DNA of 64,000 nucleotides from Flavobacterium cheongpyeongense (lineage in GTDB: Bacteria; Bacteroidota; Bacteroidia; Flavobacteriales; Flavobacteriaceae): NCBI RefSeq assembly GCF_003202435.1, contig NZ_QJHK01000004.1:62001-126000 (forward strand), read 5' to 3'. Below are positions 17,378 through 23,572 of the stretch, piece by piece. The notes under the pieces were generated by a model that saw nothing but the letters and a program-made list of their open reading frames with translations, was not told the DNA's origin and did no database searches. Made by a program: the position numbers and the translations under genes. Position 1 is the first letter of the stretch; each line of letters opens with the position of its first letter.

Positions 17378-17408
17378 TATTATACGCAAAAACTATTATA
17401 CGCAAAAA
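17378..17408 (-). repeat. Tandem direct repeat, possible operator
   Basis: TATTATACGCAAAAA occurs twice with a 16-base period (17378-17392 and 17394-17408), just upstream of the possible internal metX promoter. Confidence 0.5.
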
Positions 17409-17471
17409 ATTACCGAACAAATTTGCCCAGTAAGATTATGCAGGTTTTACCTATTTAAAATGCTTTTGGAT

Positions 17472-17672
17472 TTAGATAAAAAGCGCTTCATTTTCTTTAG
17501 AATACATCAAAAACAATAAAGAGTCAGGATTTTTCTTTTCCATTTTAACATCCGTTTCTGTGATTCCGAATCTTGGATGTATCAATTCGTTTTTTGGCGG
17601 TGGATTGTTTCTTTTTGCCCTTATGTTTTTTAATGTAGAAAATGTTTTTGTTAAGTAGTTCAAAGTGCTCAT
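17472..17672 (-). CDS. Small protein of unknown function in the metX leader region
   Basis: A 66-residue ORF with an ATG start lies between the second attenuator and the SAM riboswitch. It starts MSTLNYLTKTFSTLKNI, is basic in the first half, and ends SLLFLMYSKENEALFI. The last 17 residues match the end of the 54-residue ORF before metY (19709-19873) at 11 positions (pattern SLL..MY..ENE.LFI). Two paralogous small ORFs in the same position of two related operons argue that it is translated and selected. I do not recognise a domain; no signal peptide or membrane helix is evident. Confidence 0.65.
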   Translation of the reverse strand: MSTLNYLTKTFSTLKNIRAKRNNPPPKNELIHPRFGITETDVKMEKKNPDSLLFLMYSKENEALFI

Positions 17673-17737
17673 GATATTTGTGTTTAGTTTGTTTATATAT
17701 ATTTAATTATTTCTTTCGTTTTATTTAAGTCCTTTAA

Positions 17738-17775
17738 AACAAAAACCCTTTTGGTTTCAGATACCAAAAGGGTTT
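17738..17775 (-). terminator. Attenuator terminator of the proximal metX leader peptide
   Basis: AAACCCTTTTGGT / ACCAAAAGGGTTT form a 13-bp stem followed on the minus strand by TTTTGTTTT. The segment CCAAAAG directly after the leader-peptide stop (17796-17802) can pair with the 5' arm (CTTTTGG) and block the terminator. Confidence 0.8.
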
Positions 17776-17804
17776 AAGTTGTTTTAACTTATATACTTTT
17801 GGAA

Positions 17805-17870
17805 TCAACAGACGCATACACGAATAGTTGCGACATTGAACATCTTGTTCATCTGCAGGGACTTGTTCAT
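17805..17870 (-). CDS. Leader peptide, proximal attenuator of metX (21 residues)
   Basis: The peptide begins MNKSLQMNKMFN and ends IRVCVC-stop. Met occurs at positions 1, 7 and 10 and Cys at 19 and 21. The antiterminator segment starts 2 bases after the stop codon, so a ribosome reaching the stop would cover it and allow the terminator to form. A ribosome stalled earlier for lack of charged Met- or Cys-tRNA would leave it free. This is the second of two tandem leaders; the mechanism is inferred from the pairing. Confidence 0.6.
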   Translation of the reverse strand: MNKSLQMNKMFNVATIRVCVC

Positions 17871-17917
17871 CTGTGATTTATTTGTTATTTTAAAAATTTC
17901 TGGCATTTGTCGTATAA

Positions 17918-17953
17918 TTAAAAAAGCCTCTCAAAATATTTTGGGAGGCTTTG
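17918..17953 (-). terminator. Attenuator terminator of the distal metX leader peptide
   Basis: AGCCTCCCAAAA / TTTTGAGAGGCT forms a 12-position stem with one mismatch and is followed by TTTTTT on the minus strand. The leader segment TTGGGG (17994-17999) can pair with CCCAA of the 5' arm. Confidence 0.75.
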
Positions 17954-17979
17954 CTATAATGATATTGTTCTTACAATTT

Positions 17980-18045
17980 TTAAGCAATAGACACCCCAAT
18001 GGTTTCTTTCGAAATGGTACAAAACATTTTATAGGAATTAAACAT
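17980..18045 (-). CDS. Leader peptide, distal attenuator of metX (21 residues)
   Basis: The peptide begins MFNSYKMFCTISKETIG and ends VSIA-stop, with Met at 1 and 7, Cys at 9, two Thr and three Ile. Thr and Ile are end products of the aspartate pathway, so control codons could include them as well as Met/Cys. The antiterminator segment overlaps the codons ATT GGG near the 3' end. Its K/N-M-x-C...S-x-E-T pattern resembles the distal leader of metY (residues NMCC..SET). Confidence 0.55.
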   Translation of the reverse strand: MFNSYKMFCTISKETIGVSIA

Positions 18046-18097
18046 ATCTTCAGTAGTTTTTGGGTTTAACAAATATGCGAAAGTTTTTTTTATTTAC

Positions 18098-18131
18098 CAA
18101 ATATAAACGCACAAAACCAATAAAAAAACAA
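18098..18131 (-). promoter_or_regulatory. Promoter of the metX leader region
   Basis: A -7 box TATATTTG (exact TAnnTTTG) lies at 18098-18105, with TTG 23 bases upstream, about 50 bases before the first leader peptide. The rest of 18132-18289 is AT-rich with nothing recognised. Confidence 0.55.
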
Positions 18132-18289
18132 TATTTTAATTTTAAAAATATCTTACAAAAATTACATCGTTTGAAATACAGATTAAACTTACTTTATTTA
18201 ATGATTTTTGTTAGCTCTCCATAATCAGTCTTTCAAAGAACAAATCTTAATGAATTCATTTTGATTTTTTTGACCAAAAATTTGATTCA

Positions 18290-18336
18290 AAAAAAAAATC
18301 ACCTCCGGCAATCCGATTACCAGAGGCAATTTTTTC
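18290..18336 (-). terminator. metY terminator
   Basis: TTGCCTCTGG / CCGGAGGTGA form an imperfect stem, followed by TTTTTTTTT on the minus strand, 20 bases past the metY stop. Confidence 0.8.
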
Positions 18337-18356
18337 AAACAAAAAACAAAAAAACT

Positions 18357-19664
18357 TTAATTTTTATTAAAGACTTCGCTGTGCGATTTGGCAACCGTTG
18401 CAAAAACTGTTTTCAAATCATCAATTAAATCTTCGATATGTTCAATTCCAACAGAAAGTCGAATCAGATCTTTAGAAACTCCTGTTTCCAGCTGCTCCTG
18501 ATCTGTAAGTTGCTGATGTGTTGTACTGGCAGGATGGATAATTAGTGATTTTGTATCTCCGATATTTGCCAAAAGTGAGAACAGCCTGGTTTCATCAACA
18601 ACTTGTTTCGCTGCTTCGTAGCCTCCCTGTAATCCAAAAGTAATAATCCCGCTTTGACCTTCTGGTAAATATTGCTGGGCTAAATCATAATATTTATTCG
18701 ATTTTAATCCCGGATAATTTACCCAGACTACCTGGTCTTGTTTCTCAAGCCATTGGGCTAAAGCCAGAGCATTTTCACTGTGTTTTTTAATTCGGATTGG
18801 TAACGTTTCCAATCCCTGAATGATTTGAAACGCATTAAACGGACTCAAAGCTGCTCCAAAATCACGTAATCCTTCAATTCTTGCTTTTGCGATAAAAGCT
18901 GCATTCCCTAAAGCCTCATGGTAAACCAAACCGTGATAGCCCTCAGAAGGTTCTGTAAATTCAGGGAATTTTCCGTTGGCCCAGTCAAAAGTACCGGCAT
19001 CGATAATAACACCACCCAATGAAGTTCCGTTTCCTGAAATATACTTAGTCAAGGAATGAATTACAATATTAGCTCCAAATTCAATTGGTTTGAGCAAATA
19101 CGGCGTTGCCACTGTATTATCTACTATAAAAGGTACTTGTAATGCTTTGGCTTCTGCTGCAATTGCTTTTAAATCCAATACATCTAATTTTGGATTACCG
19201 AGTGATTCCACAAAAACAGCCCTTGTATTTTCTTTTGCCGCTTTTGTAAAGTTTTCTGCTTTTGACGGATCTACAAAAGTGGTCGTTATTCCTAATCTTG
19301 GCAGAGTCACTTTTAAAAGATTATAAGTTCCCCCATACAAACTGTTTGAAGCCACAATATGGTCACCGGCTTTCAGTAAAGTCAGTAATGTTGTCGAAAT
19401 TGCCGAAGCCCCTGATGCCGTAACAACTGCAGCTATACCGCCTTCCAGTGACGCAAGTCGCTGTTCCAGAATGTCATTCGTAGGATTGTTTAATCGTGTA
19501 TAAATAAATCCTGACTCAGCCAGACTAAATAAATTGGCCGCATGATCTGAATTATTAAAAACATAGGATGATGTCTGATAAATTGGTACGGCTCTCGTAC
19601 CTCCATTTTTAGTTACGTCGTGTCCTGCGTGTAAGGCGTTTGTTGCAAATTTTTGTGTACTCAT
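18357..19664 (-). CDS. metY: O-acetylhomoserine sulfhydrylase (aminocarboxypropyltransferase)
   Basis: This 435-residue PLP enzyme adds sulfide to O-acetylhomoserine to form homocysteine. It starts STQKFATNALHAGHD, has PIYQTSSYVF near residue 28 and the PLP lysine in HSLTKYISGNGTSLGG near residue 208. The long insertion around residues 225-260 distinguishes MetY from the shorter MetZ/MetB enzymes. It is preceded by a small ORF and two tandem leader-peptide attenuators, so it is probably the most strongly Met/Cys-regulated gene here. Confidence 0.95.
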   Translation of the reverse strand: MSTQKFATNALHAGHDVTKNGGTRAVPIYQTSSYVFNNSDHAANLFSLAESGFIYTRLNNPTNDILEQRLASLEGGIAAVVTASGASAISTTLLTLLKAGDHIVASNSLYGGTYNLLKVTLPRLGITTTFVDPSKAENFTKAAKENTRAVFVESLGNPKLDVLDLKAIAAEAKALQVPFIVDNTVATPYLLKPIEFGANIVIHSLTKYISGNGTSLGGVIIDAGTFDWANGKFPEFTEPSEGYHGLVYHEALGNAAFIAKARIEGLRDFGAALSPFNAFQIIQGLETLPIRIKKHSENALALAQWLEKQDQVVWVNYPGLKSNKYYDLAQQYLPEGQSGIITFGLQGGYEAAKQVVDETRLFSLLANIGDTKSLIIHPASTTHQQLTDQEQLETGVSKDLIRLSVGIEHIEDLIDDLKTVFATVAKSHSEVFNKN

Positions 19665-19708
19665 AATTTCTTAGTTTTTAGATGATTACTATTTTTATTT
19701 TTTTATTA

Positions 19709-19873
19709 TTAAATGAAAAGATTTTCGTTTTCAGCAGCATACATGTCTGCGAGCAATGAATTTGTTTCATCAGCATATAATTTACCTTTTTGTAAACTTA
19801 AATCTGATTTTTGATTTACTCCGAAAACATTTTTCGGGTTAATTGACTTTAAGATTCTATAGATGATTTTCAT
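19709..19873 (-). CDS. Small protein of unknown function directly upstream of metY
   Basis: A 54-residue ORF starting MKIIYRILKSINPKNVFG and ending SLLADMYAAENENLFI lies 44 bases before metY and directly after the second attenuator terminator. Its C-terminal signature matches the small ORF upstream of metX at 11 of 17 positions, and both begin with a short amphipathic stretch. It would be expressed only when both attenuators are read through. No known domain is recognised. It may be a regulatory partner of methionine enzymes, or a further translated control element. Confidence 0.6.
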   Translation of the reverse strand: MKIIYRILKSINPKNVFGVNQKSDLSLQKGKLYADETNSLLADMYAAENENLFI

Positions 19874-19898
19874 GATTTTTAATTTTAATTAATGAAAT

Positions 19899-19935
19899 AA
19901 AAAAAGCCCTTTCGGTTGGCTGCCAAAAGGGCTAT
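19899..19935 (-). terminator. Attenuator terminator of the proximal metY leader peptide
   Basis: AGCCCTTTTGG / CCGAAAGGGCT form an 11-bp stem with a 7-base loop, followed by TTTTTTT on the minus strand. The leader segment CCGAAAG (19969-19975), inside the last codons of the leader peptide, repeats the 3' arm and can pair with the 5' arm CTTTTGG. Confidence 0.85.
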
Positions 19936-19965
19936 AGTCAGAAACTATAACAAAGATTTTATCTT

Positions 19966-20046
19966 TCACTTTCGGCAACAATAAGTGGGGGTACACATCG
20001 GCATCTTACAACACATCATTATTTTATTTCTTACTGTATTATTCAT
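19966..20046 (-). CDS. Met/Cys-rich leader peptide, proximal attenuator of metY (26 residues)
   Basis: The peptide begins MNNTVRNKI, continues MMCCKMPMCTPTYCC and ends RK-stop. Five of 26 residues are Met and five are Cys, an extreme bias in an AT-rich genome. The last codons (TGC CGA AAG) contain the antiterminator strand. Stalling at the Met/Cys codons would expose it, whereas completing translation would cover it. The arrangement matches classical amino-acid attenuation, and the product regulated, a homocysteine synthase, fits Met and Cys as signals. Confidence 0.75.
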   Translation of the reverse strand: MNNTVRNKIMMCCKMPMCTPTYCCRK

Positions 20047-20141
20047 TTTTTTATTTTTTTAACCCTATTTAGTAATTCCGGTTCCTGTAAAAATAGCCGG
20101 CAACTTTCACCTTTACAATTTTAAATGCTTTAATTGTATTC

Positions 20142-20170
20142 AAAAAAAAACCTCCGCAATGCAGAGGTCT
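20142..20170 (-). terminator. Attenuator terminator of the distal metY leader peptide
   Basis: ACCTCTGC / GCGGAGGT form an 8-bp stem with a 3-base loop, followed by nine T residues on the minus strand. The leader segment GCAGAG (20209-20214) is perfectly complementary to CTCTGC of the 5' arm. Confidence 0.85.
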
Positions 20171-20193
20171 TATTGTTATTTTTAGATTTAATA

Positions 20194-20262
20194 CTAAACA
20201 ATAGCGAACTCTGCGGAAGTTTCCGACATCATACAGCACATATTTTTGGCGATTAAATTCAT
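20194..20262 (-). CDS. Met/Cys leader peptide, distal attenuator of metY (22 residues)
   Basis: The peptide begins MNLIAKNMCCMMSETS and ends AEFAIV-stop. Four Met and two Cys, five of them clustered at residues 8-12, precede the antiterminator strand, which overlaps the codons GCA GAG. A short hairpin (CGGAA-ac-TTCCG) just after the cluster could act as the competing protector stem. It is the first translated element after the metY promoter. Confidence 0.7.
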   Translation of the reverse strand: MNLIAKNMCCMMSETSAEFAIV

Positions 20263-20282
20263 TTTGTTTCTCTTTTGTTTCG

Positions 20283-20314
20283 CAAATTTGAGAACTTTTT
20301 TTCAATTCACCAAA
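20283..20314 (-). promoter_or_regulatory. metY leader promoter
   Basis: TTTG, a 20-base spacer and CAAATTTG (7 of 8 to TAnnTTTG) lie 20 bases upstream of the distal leader peptide. Confidence 0.45.
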
Positions 20315-20334
20315 TAAAAAACAAATTAATTTCC

Positions 20335-20360
20335 ATTACCCTATCGATTTAATGTACTAA
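20335..20360 (-). promoter_or_regulatory. Candidate operator upstream of metY
   Basis: Minus-strand TACATTAAATCGATAGG followed by GTAATG matches the cysH element (CGATAGGGTAAT in both) and the tauE element (AAATCGATAGG). It lies about 45-70 bases upstream of the metY -7 box and between the divergent metY and metK promoters. Confidence 0.45.
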
Positions 20361-20402
20361 TGTTAAATTTCTCTTTAAAAAAATAAAAAAGTTGAACTTT
20401 AA

Positions 20403-20432
20403 TTTGCAAATCAAAATGGTTTTGTACTTTTG
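20403..20432 (+). promoter_or_regulatory. metK promoter
   Basis: TTTG (20403-20406), an 18-base spacer and TACTTTTG (20425-20432) match the Bacteroidota consensus exactly. The start site would be about 160 bases before the metK ATG, leaving a long structured leader. Confidence 0.7.
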
Positions 20433-20443
20433 CACCCGAATAC

Positions 20444-20575
20444 AGAGGAAAAATTTGAACTGATTGCAACCTCTTCATAATGAAATGGTTCGTTATGAAT
20501 GCTGAAAAATTGATTTCGGTAGTAAAAAATGCTAAAGCAGAAACTCTTCTTTAGCCATTTTCAGCAATTATTTCC
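20444..20575 (+). ncRNA. Structured metK leader, possible SAM-II-like element
   Basis: The leader contains stem AGAGG/CCTCT (20444-20448 with 20470-20474) enclosing ATTTG and TTGCA, a 7-bp hairpin TTCATAA/TTATGAA (20474-20499), then AATGCTAAAGCAG at 20528-20540. CTGATT in the first loop can pair with AAT and CAG on either side of GCTAAAG, the order seen in SAM-II pseudoknots. Competing stems exist (GCTAAAG/CTTTAGC and TGCTGAAAA/TTTTCAGCA). A 24-codon uORF (20480-20554) spans the same bases. The resemblance to SAM-II is partial, so this is a hypothesis. Confidence 0.35.
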
Positions 20576-20602
20576 TCGCTTAATTTTAATTTAATCATTA
20601 TT

Positions 20603-21853
20603 ATGGCTTATTTATTTACGTCAGAATCTGTTAGTGAAGGACATCCGGACAAAGTTGCAGATCAAATTTCGGATGCATTAATTGACAACTTTTTGGCATT
20701 TGATGCTGACTCAAAAGTAGCATGTGAAACTTTAGTTACAACTGGTCAGGTAATTTTGGCTGGTGAAGTAAAATCGAATACGTATCTTGATGTACAGCAA
20801 ATTGCCCGCGAAGTAATCCGTAAAATTGGATATACGAAAAGTGAATATATGTTTGAGGCCAATTCTTGTGGAATTTTATCAGCAATCCACGAGCAGTCTG
20901 CAGATATTAATCAGGGTGTAGACAGAGCTAAGCCGGAAGAACAAGGTGCAGGTGATCAGGGAATGATGTTTGGTTATGCGACTAACGAAACTGAAAACTA
21001 CATGCCATTGGCACTTGATTTGTCTCATAAATTATTACAGGAATTAGCGATCTTAAGACGCGAAAACAAAGAAATCACATATTTACGTCCTGATGCAAAA
21101 TCTCAGGTTACTTTAGAATACAGTGATGATAATAAACCAACCCGTATTGATGCAATCGTAATCTCAACTCAACATGATGATTTTGATGAAGAAGCTTCAA
21201 TGCTAGCCAAAATTAAAAAAGATATTATCGAAATTTTGATTCCTAGAATCATAGCTAAGAACCCGGAACACGCTCATTTATTCAATGACAAAATCAACTA
21301 CCATATTAACCCAACAGGAAAATTCGTTATTGGAGGACCTCACGGAGATACTGGTTTAACAGGAAGAAAAATCATTGTTGATACTTATGGCGGAAAAGGC
21401 GCTCACGGTGGTGGTGCATTCTCTGGAAAAGATCCGAGTAAAGTTGACCGAAGTGCAGCTTATGCGACACGTCATATTGCTAAAAATTTAGTTGCTGCGG
21501 GTGTTGCAGACGAAATTTTAGTTCAGGTTTCTTATGCTATTGGAGTTGCTGAACCAATGGGTATTTTCATTGAAACTTACGGAACTTCTAAAGTAAACTT
21601 AACTAACGGTGAAATCGCTAAAAAAGTAGAAGCTATTTTTGATATGCGTCCTTACTTTATTGAGCAAAGGTTAAAATTAAGAAATCCAATTTATAGTGAA
21701 ACTGCTGCTTACGGACACATGGGACGTAAACCGGAAACTGTTACTAAAACTTTTTCTGCTCCGGGAGGAAACGAAAAAACAGTAACCGTTGAGTTATTCA
21801 CATGGGAAAAACTTGATTTTGTTGACCAGGTAAAAACTGCTTTTGGATTGTAA
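20603..21853 (+). CDS. metK: S-adenosylmethionine synthetase
   Basis: MetK makes SAM from methionine and ATP, the end of the pathway encoded on the opposite strand. The 416-residue protein has [13 protein letters not shown] at about residues 14-26, [12 protein letters not shown] (MAT signature 1) near residue 115 and [19 protein letters not shown] (signature 2) near residue 271. It contains the full-length three-domain architecture. It is transcribed divergently from the metY leader region, separated by 340 bases that hold both promoters and the metK leader. Confidence 0.97.
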   Translation: MAYLFTSESVSEGHPDKVADQISDALIDNFLAFDADSKVACETLVTTGQVILAGEVKSNTYLDVQQIAREVIRKIGYTKSEYMFEANSCGILSAIHEQSADINQGVDRAKPEEQGAGDQGMMFGYATNETENYMPLALDLSHKLLQELAILRRENKEITYLRPDAKSQVTLEYSDDNKPTRIDAIVISTQHDDFDEEASMLAKIKKDIIEILIPRIIAKNPEHAHLFNDKINYHINPTGKFVIGGPHGDTGLTGRKIIVDTYGGKGAHGGGAFSGKDPSKVDRSAAYATRHIAKNLVAAGVADEILVQVSYAIGVAEPMGIFIETYGTSKVNLTNGEIAKKVEAIFDMRPYFIEQRLKLRNPIYSETAAYGHMGRKPETVTKTFSAPGGNEKTVTVELFTWEKLDFVDQVKTAFGL

Positions 21854-21871
21854 TTAAATCCAATATATAAA

Positions 21872-21912
21872 CAAAAAATGCTGTCTTATTAATTTAGGAC
21901 AGCATTTTTTGT
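21872..21912. terminator. Terminator between metK and the M28 peptidase gene
   Basis: AAATGCTGTC / GACAGCATTT with A and T runs on both sides serves the two convergent genes. Confidence 0.85.
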
Positions 21913-21929
21913 TTAAAAGAAGAATGTAA

Positions 21930-23402
21930 TTATCTTTCCAATTTTACGTCTGGCAATGTTTTCGGACGGCCTGCATCATTTGATAAAATCCAGCCTGTAC
22001 GGTACATCCATTCTGTCATTTTACGCAGTTTTATGTAATCAATATTTTCAGCTTCATCCATTGGAGTATGATATTCGCTATGCAAAACACTAGTAAAAAA
22101 CACAGCAGGAATACCTTTACGGACATACGGTAAATGATCTGAACGGAAGTAAAAATATTCCGGATGTTCGGGTTTATCCCAAAGTTTGTCTAAATCAAAT
22201 TTTGGTCCTTCATCATTTGCTTTTTTTGCAATTGCTACTAAATCTGAAGAGTTTTCGTGGGGAGAAGATGAGCCAAGCAAAGCTGCCTGATTTACATTAT
22301 TTCTTCCAATCATATCGCCATTTAAAACTGCAATAATATCTTTTTCAGGAACTGTAGGATGCGATGCATACCAACCTGACCCTAATAATCCTCTCTCTTC
22401 GGAACCATGAAAAACAAACAAAGCTGTTCGTTTACCAGGTTGTTTTTTGTAAGCCCTTGCAATCGCCAACATTGCTACACAGGTGCTTGCATTATCATCG
22501 GCTCCATTATAAATCGAATCTTGCCCGTATTTTTGTCTCACACCATCATGATCCTGATGTCCGCTAAAAAGGACATATTCACTTTTCAGCTTGGCATCTG
22601 TTCCTTCAATTTTTCCAACAACATTTACAGATGGATATTTATATGTTTCAGAAACTACTTCGGCAGACAGTAAATCTTTGGTACTTTTCAAATATTCTAA
22701 CTGATCATTATGCACCCAAAATGCAGGCATTCTTGGAGGTACCGGTATTTTGTCACGAAAACCTTCAATCCCGTATACGCCTCTTGTCATTTGAGGTTCA
22801 ACCTGCGACCAACTTTTTTCTCCTAATTCATCTGCAACCAATATTAGTGCTGCTGCACCTTTTGAAAGCAATAAATCGTAATATTTTTGCTTAACAAACC
22901 CCGGATAGCGTCTGTCAAAAAGAGAAATTTCATCTGAAATTCCTTCTTTCGAAGCCAAAATTACAACTGCCTTCCCCTTAACATCACTTTTTTCGATTTC
23001 TGCCTTAGTCAATGTTCCCAAATAAAGTAAAGGAGCTTCTACCTTAATATTAGTCGTTTCTGCAACTAAAACTTCACTCCATAATTTATATGATTTCTGT
23101 CCGATTTTAAACTTTGTATTATTTGTAACCTGATGCCTGTACAAATCAAAAAACTGAAAATAAGTTCCGTCATCACCCGCAGGGCTCATTCCGGCTTCTT
23201 TGGCTTTATTGGCTAGCCACATCGATACTTTTAGTTCGTCTAAAGTTCCTGCTTCACGTCCATTAAAATGGTCACCAGCCATTTGATACATATCGGTTCT
23301 CAGATCTTTGTCTGTAATTGCTGAAACTAATGGTTTTTTAATTGCCTGTGAAAACATCACGCCACTGGAAGCAATTAAAAGTAATATTAATTTATTTTTC
23401 AT
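21930..23402 (-). CDS. Secreted M28-family zinc aminopeptidase
   Basis: This 490-residue protein has a signal peptide (KNKLILLLIASSGVMFSQ). A PA-like insertion precedes the peptidase domain. The zinc ligands are visible as GHQDHDG, NGADDNAS, SEERGLLGS, NGDMIGR and a final YHTPMDEAE. These fit the two-zinc M28 family of exported aminopeptidases. It probably works in the periplasm or outside the cell on peptides. It stands alone, convergent with metK. Confidence 0.9.
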   Translation of the reverse strand: MKNKLILLLIASSGVMFSQAIKKPLVSAITDKDLRTDMYQMAGDHFNGREAGTLDELKVSMWLANKAKEAGMSPAGDDGTYFQFFDLYRHQVTNNTKFKIGQKSYKLWSEVLVAETTNIKVEAPLLYLGTLTKAEIEKSDVKGKAVVILASKEGISDEISLFDRRYPGFVKQKYYDLLLSKGAAALILVADELGEKSWSQVEPQMTRGVYGIEGFRDKIPVPPRMPAFWVHNDQLEYLKSTKDLLSAEVVSETYKYPSVNVVGKIEGTDAKLKSEYVLFSGHQDHDGVRQKYGQDSIYNGADDNASTCVAMLAIARAYKKQPGKRTALFVFHGSEERGLLGSGWYASHPTVPEKDIIAVLNGDMIGRNNVNQAALLGSSSPHENSSDLVAIAKKANDEGPKFDLDKLWDKPEHPEYFYFRSDHLPYVRKGIPAVFFTSVLHSEYHTPMDEAENIDYIKLRKMTEWMYRTGWILSNDAGRPKTLPDVKLER

Positions 23403-23572
23403 ATTCTTTAATTTAGTAATCCAAACTTAATGATTTTAGAACTTAAAATTTCATTTTTAACAACAAAACCAACAAATCACAATCAATATCAAACACAAAA
23501 GCCGTCAATATTGACAGCTATTGCGTTTTTCATATTACGAAAACTAATTTTCTCTTATTACAGTTTCTTTTA

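Noticed and set aside
17836..18069. 77-codon plus-strand open frame across the metX leaders
   Set aside because: It is antisense to two leader peptides and a terminator and is rich in Phe/Ile with no recognisable features.
20060..20080. Fourth copy of the sulfur motif (ACCCTATTTAGTA)
   Set aside because: It matches only part of the element with a 4-base gap and lies within the transcribed metY leader just before the proximal leader start, so it could be chance.
20069..20305. 78-codon minus-strand open frame in the metY leader
   Set aside because: It overlaps the distal leader peptide and terminator in another frame, and its product looks random; the short Met/Cys ORF with attenuator pairing explains the region better.
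20480..20554. 24-codon uORF in the metK leader as a Met-sensing leader peptide
   Set aside because: It has only two Met codons, no Cys, and no terminator with T run follows it, so amino-acid attenuation is not supported. The structure of the region is reported instead.
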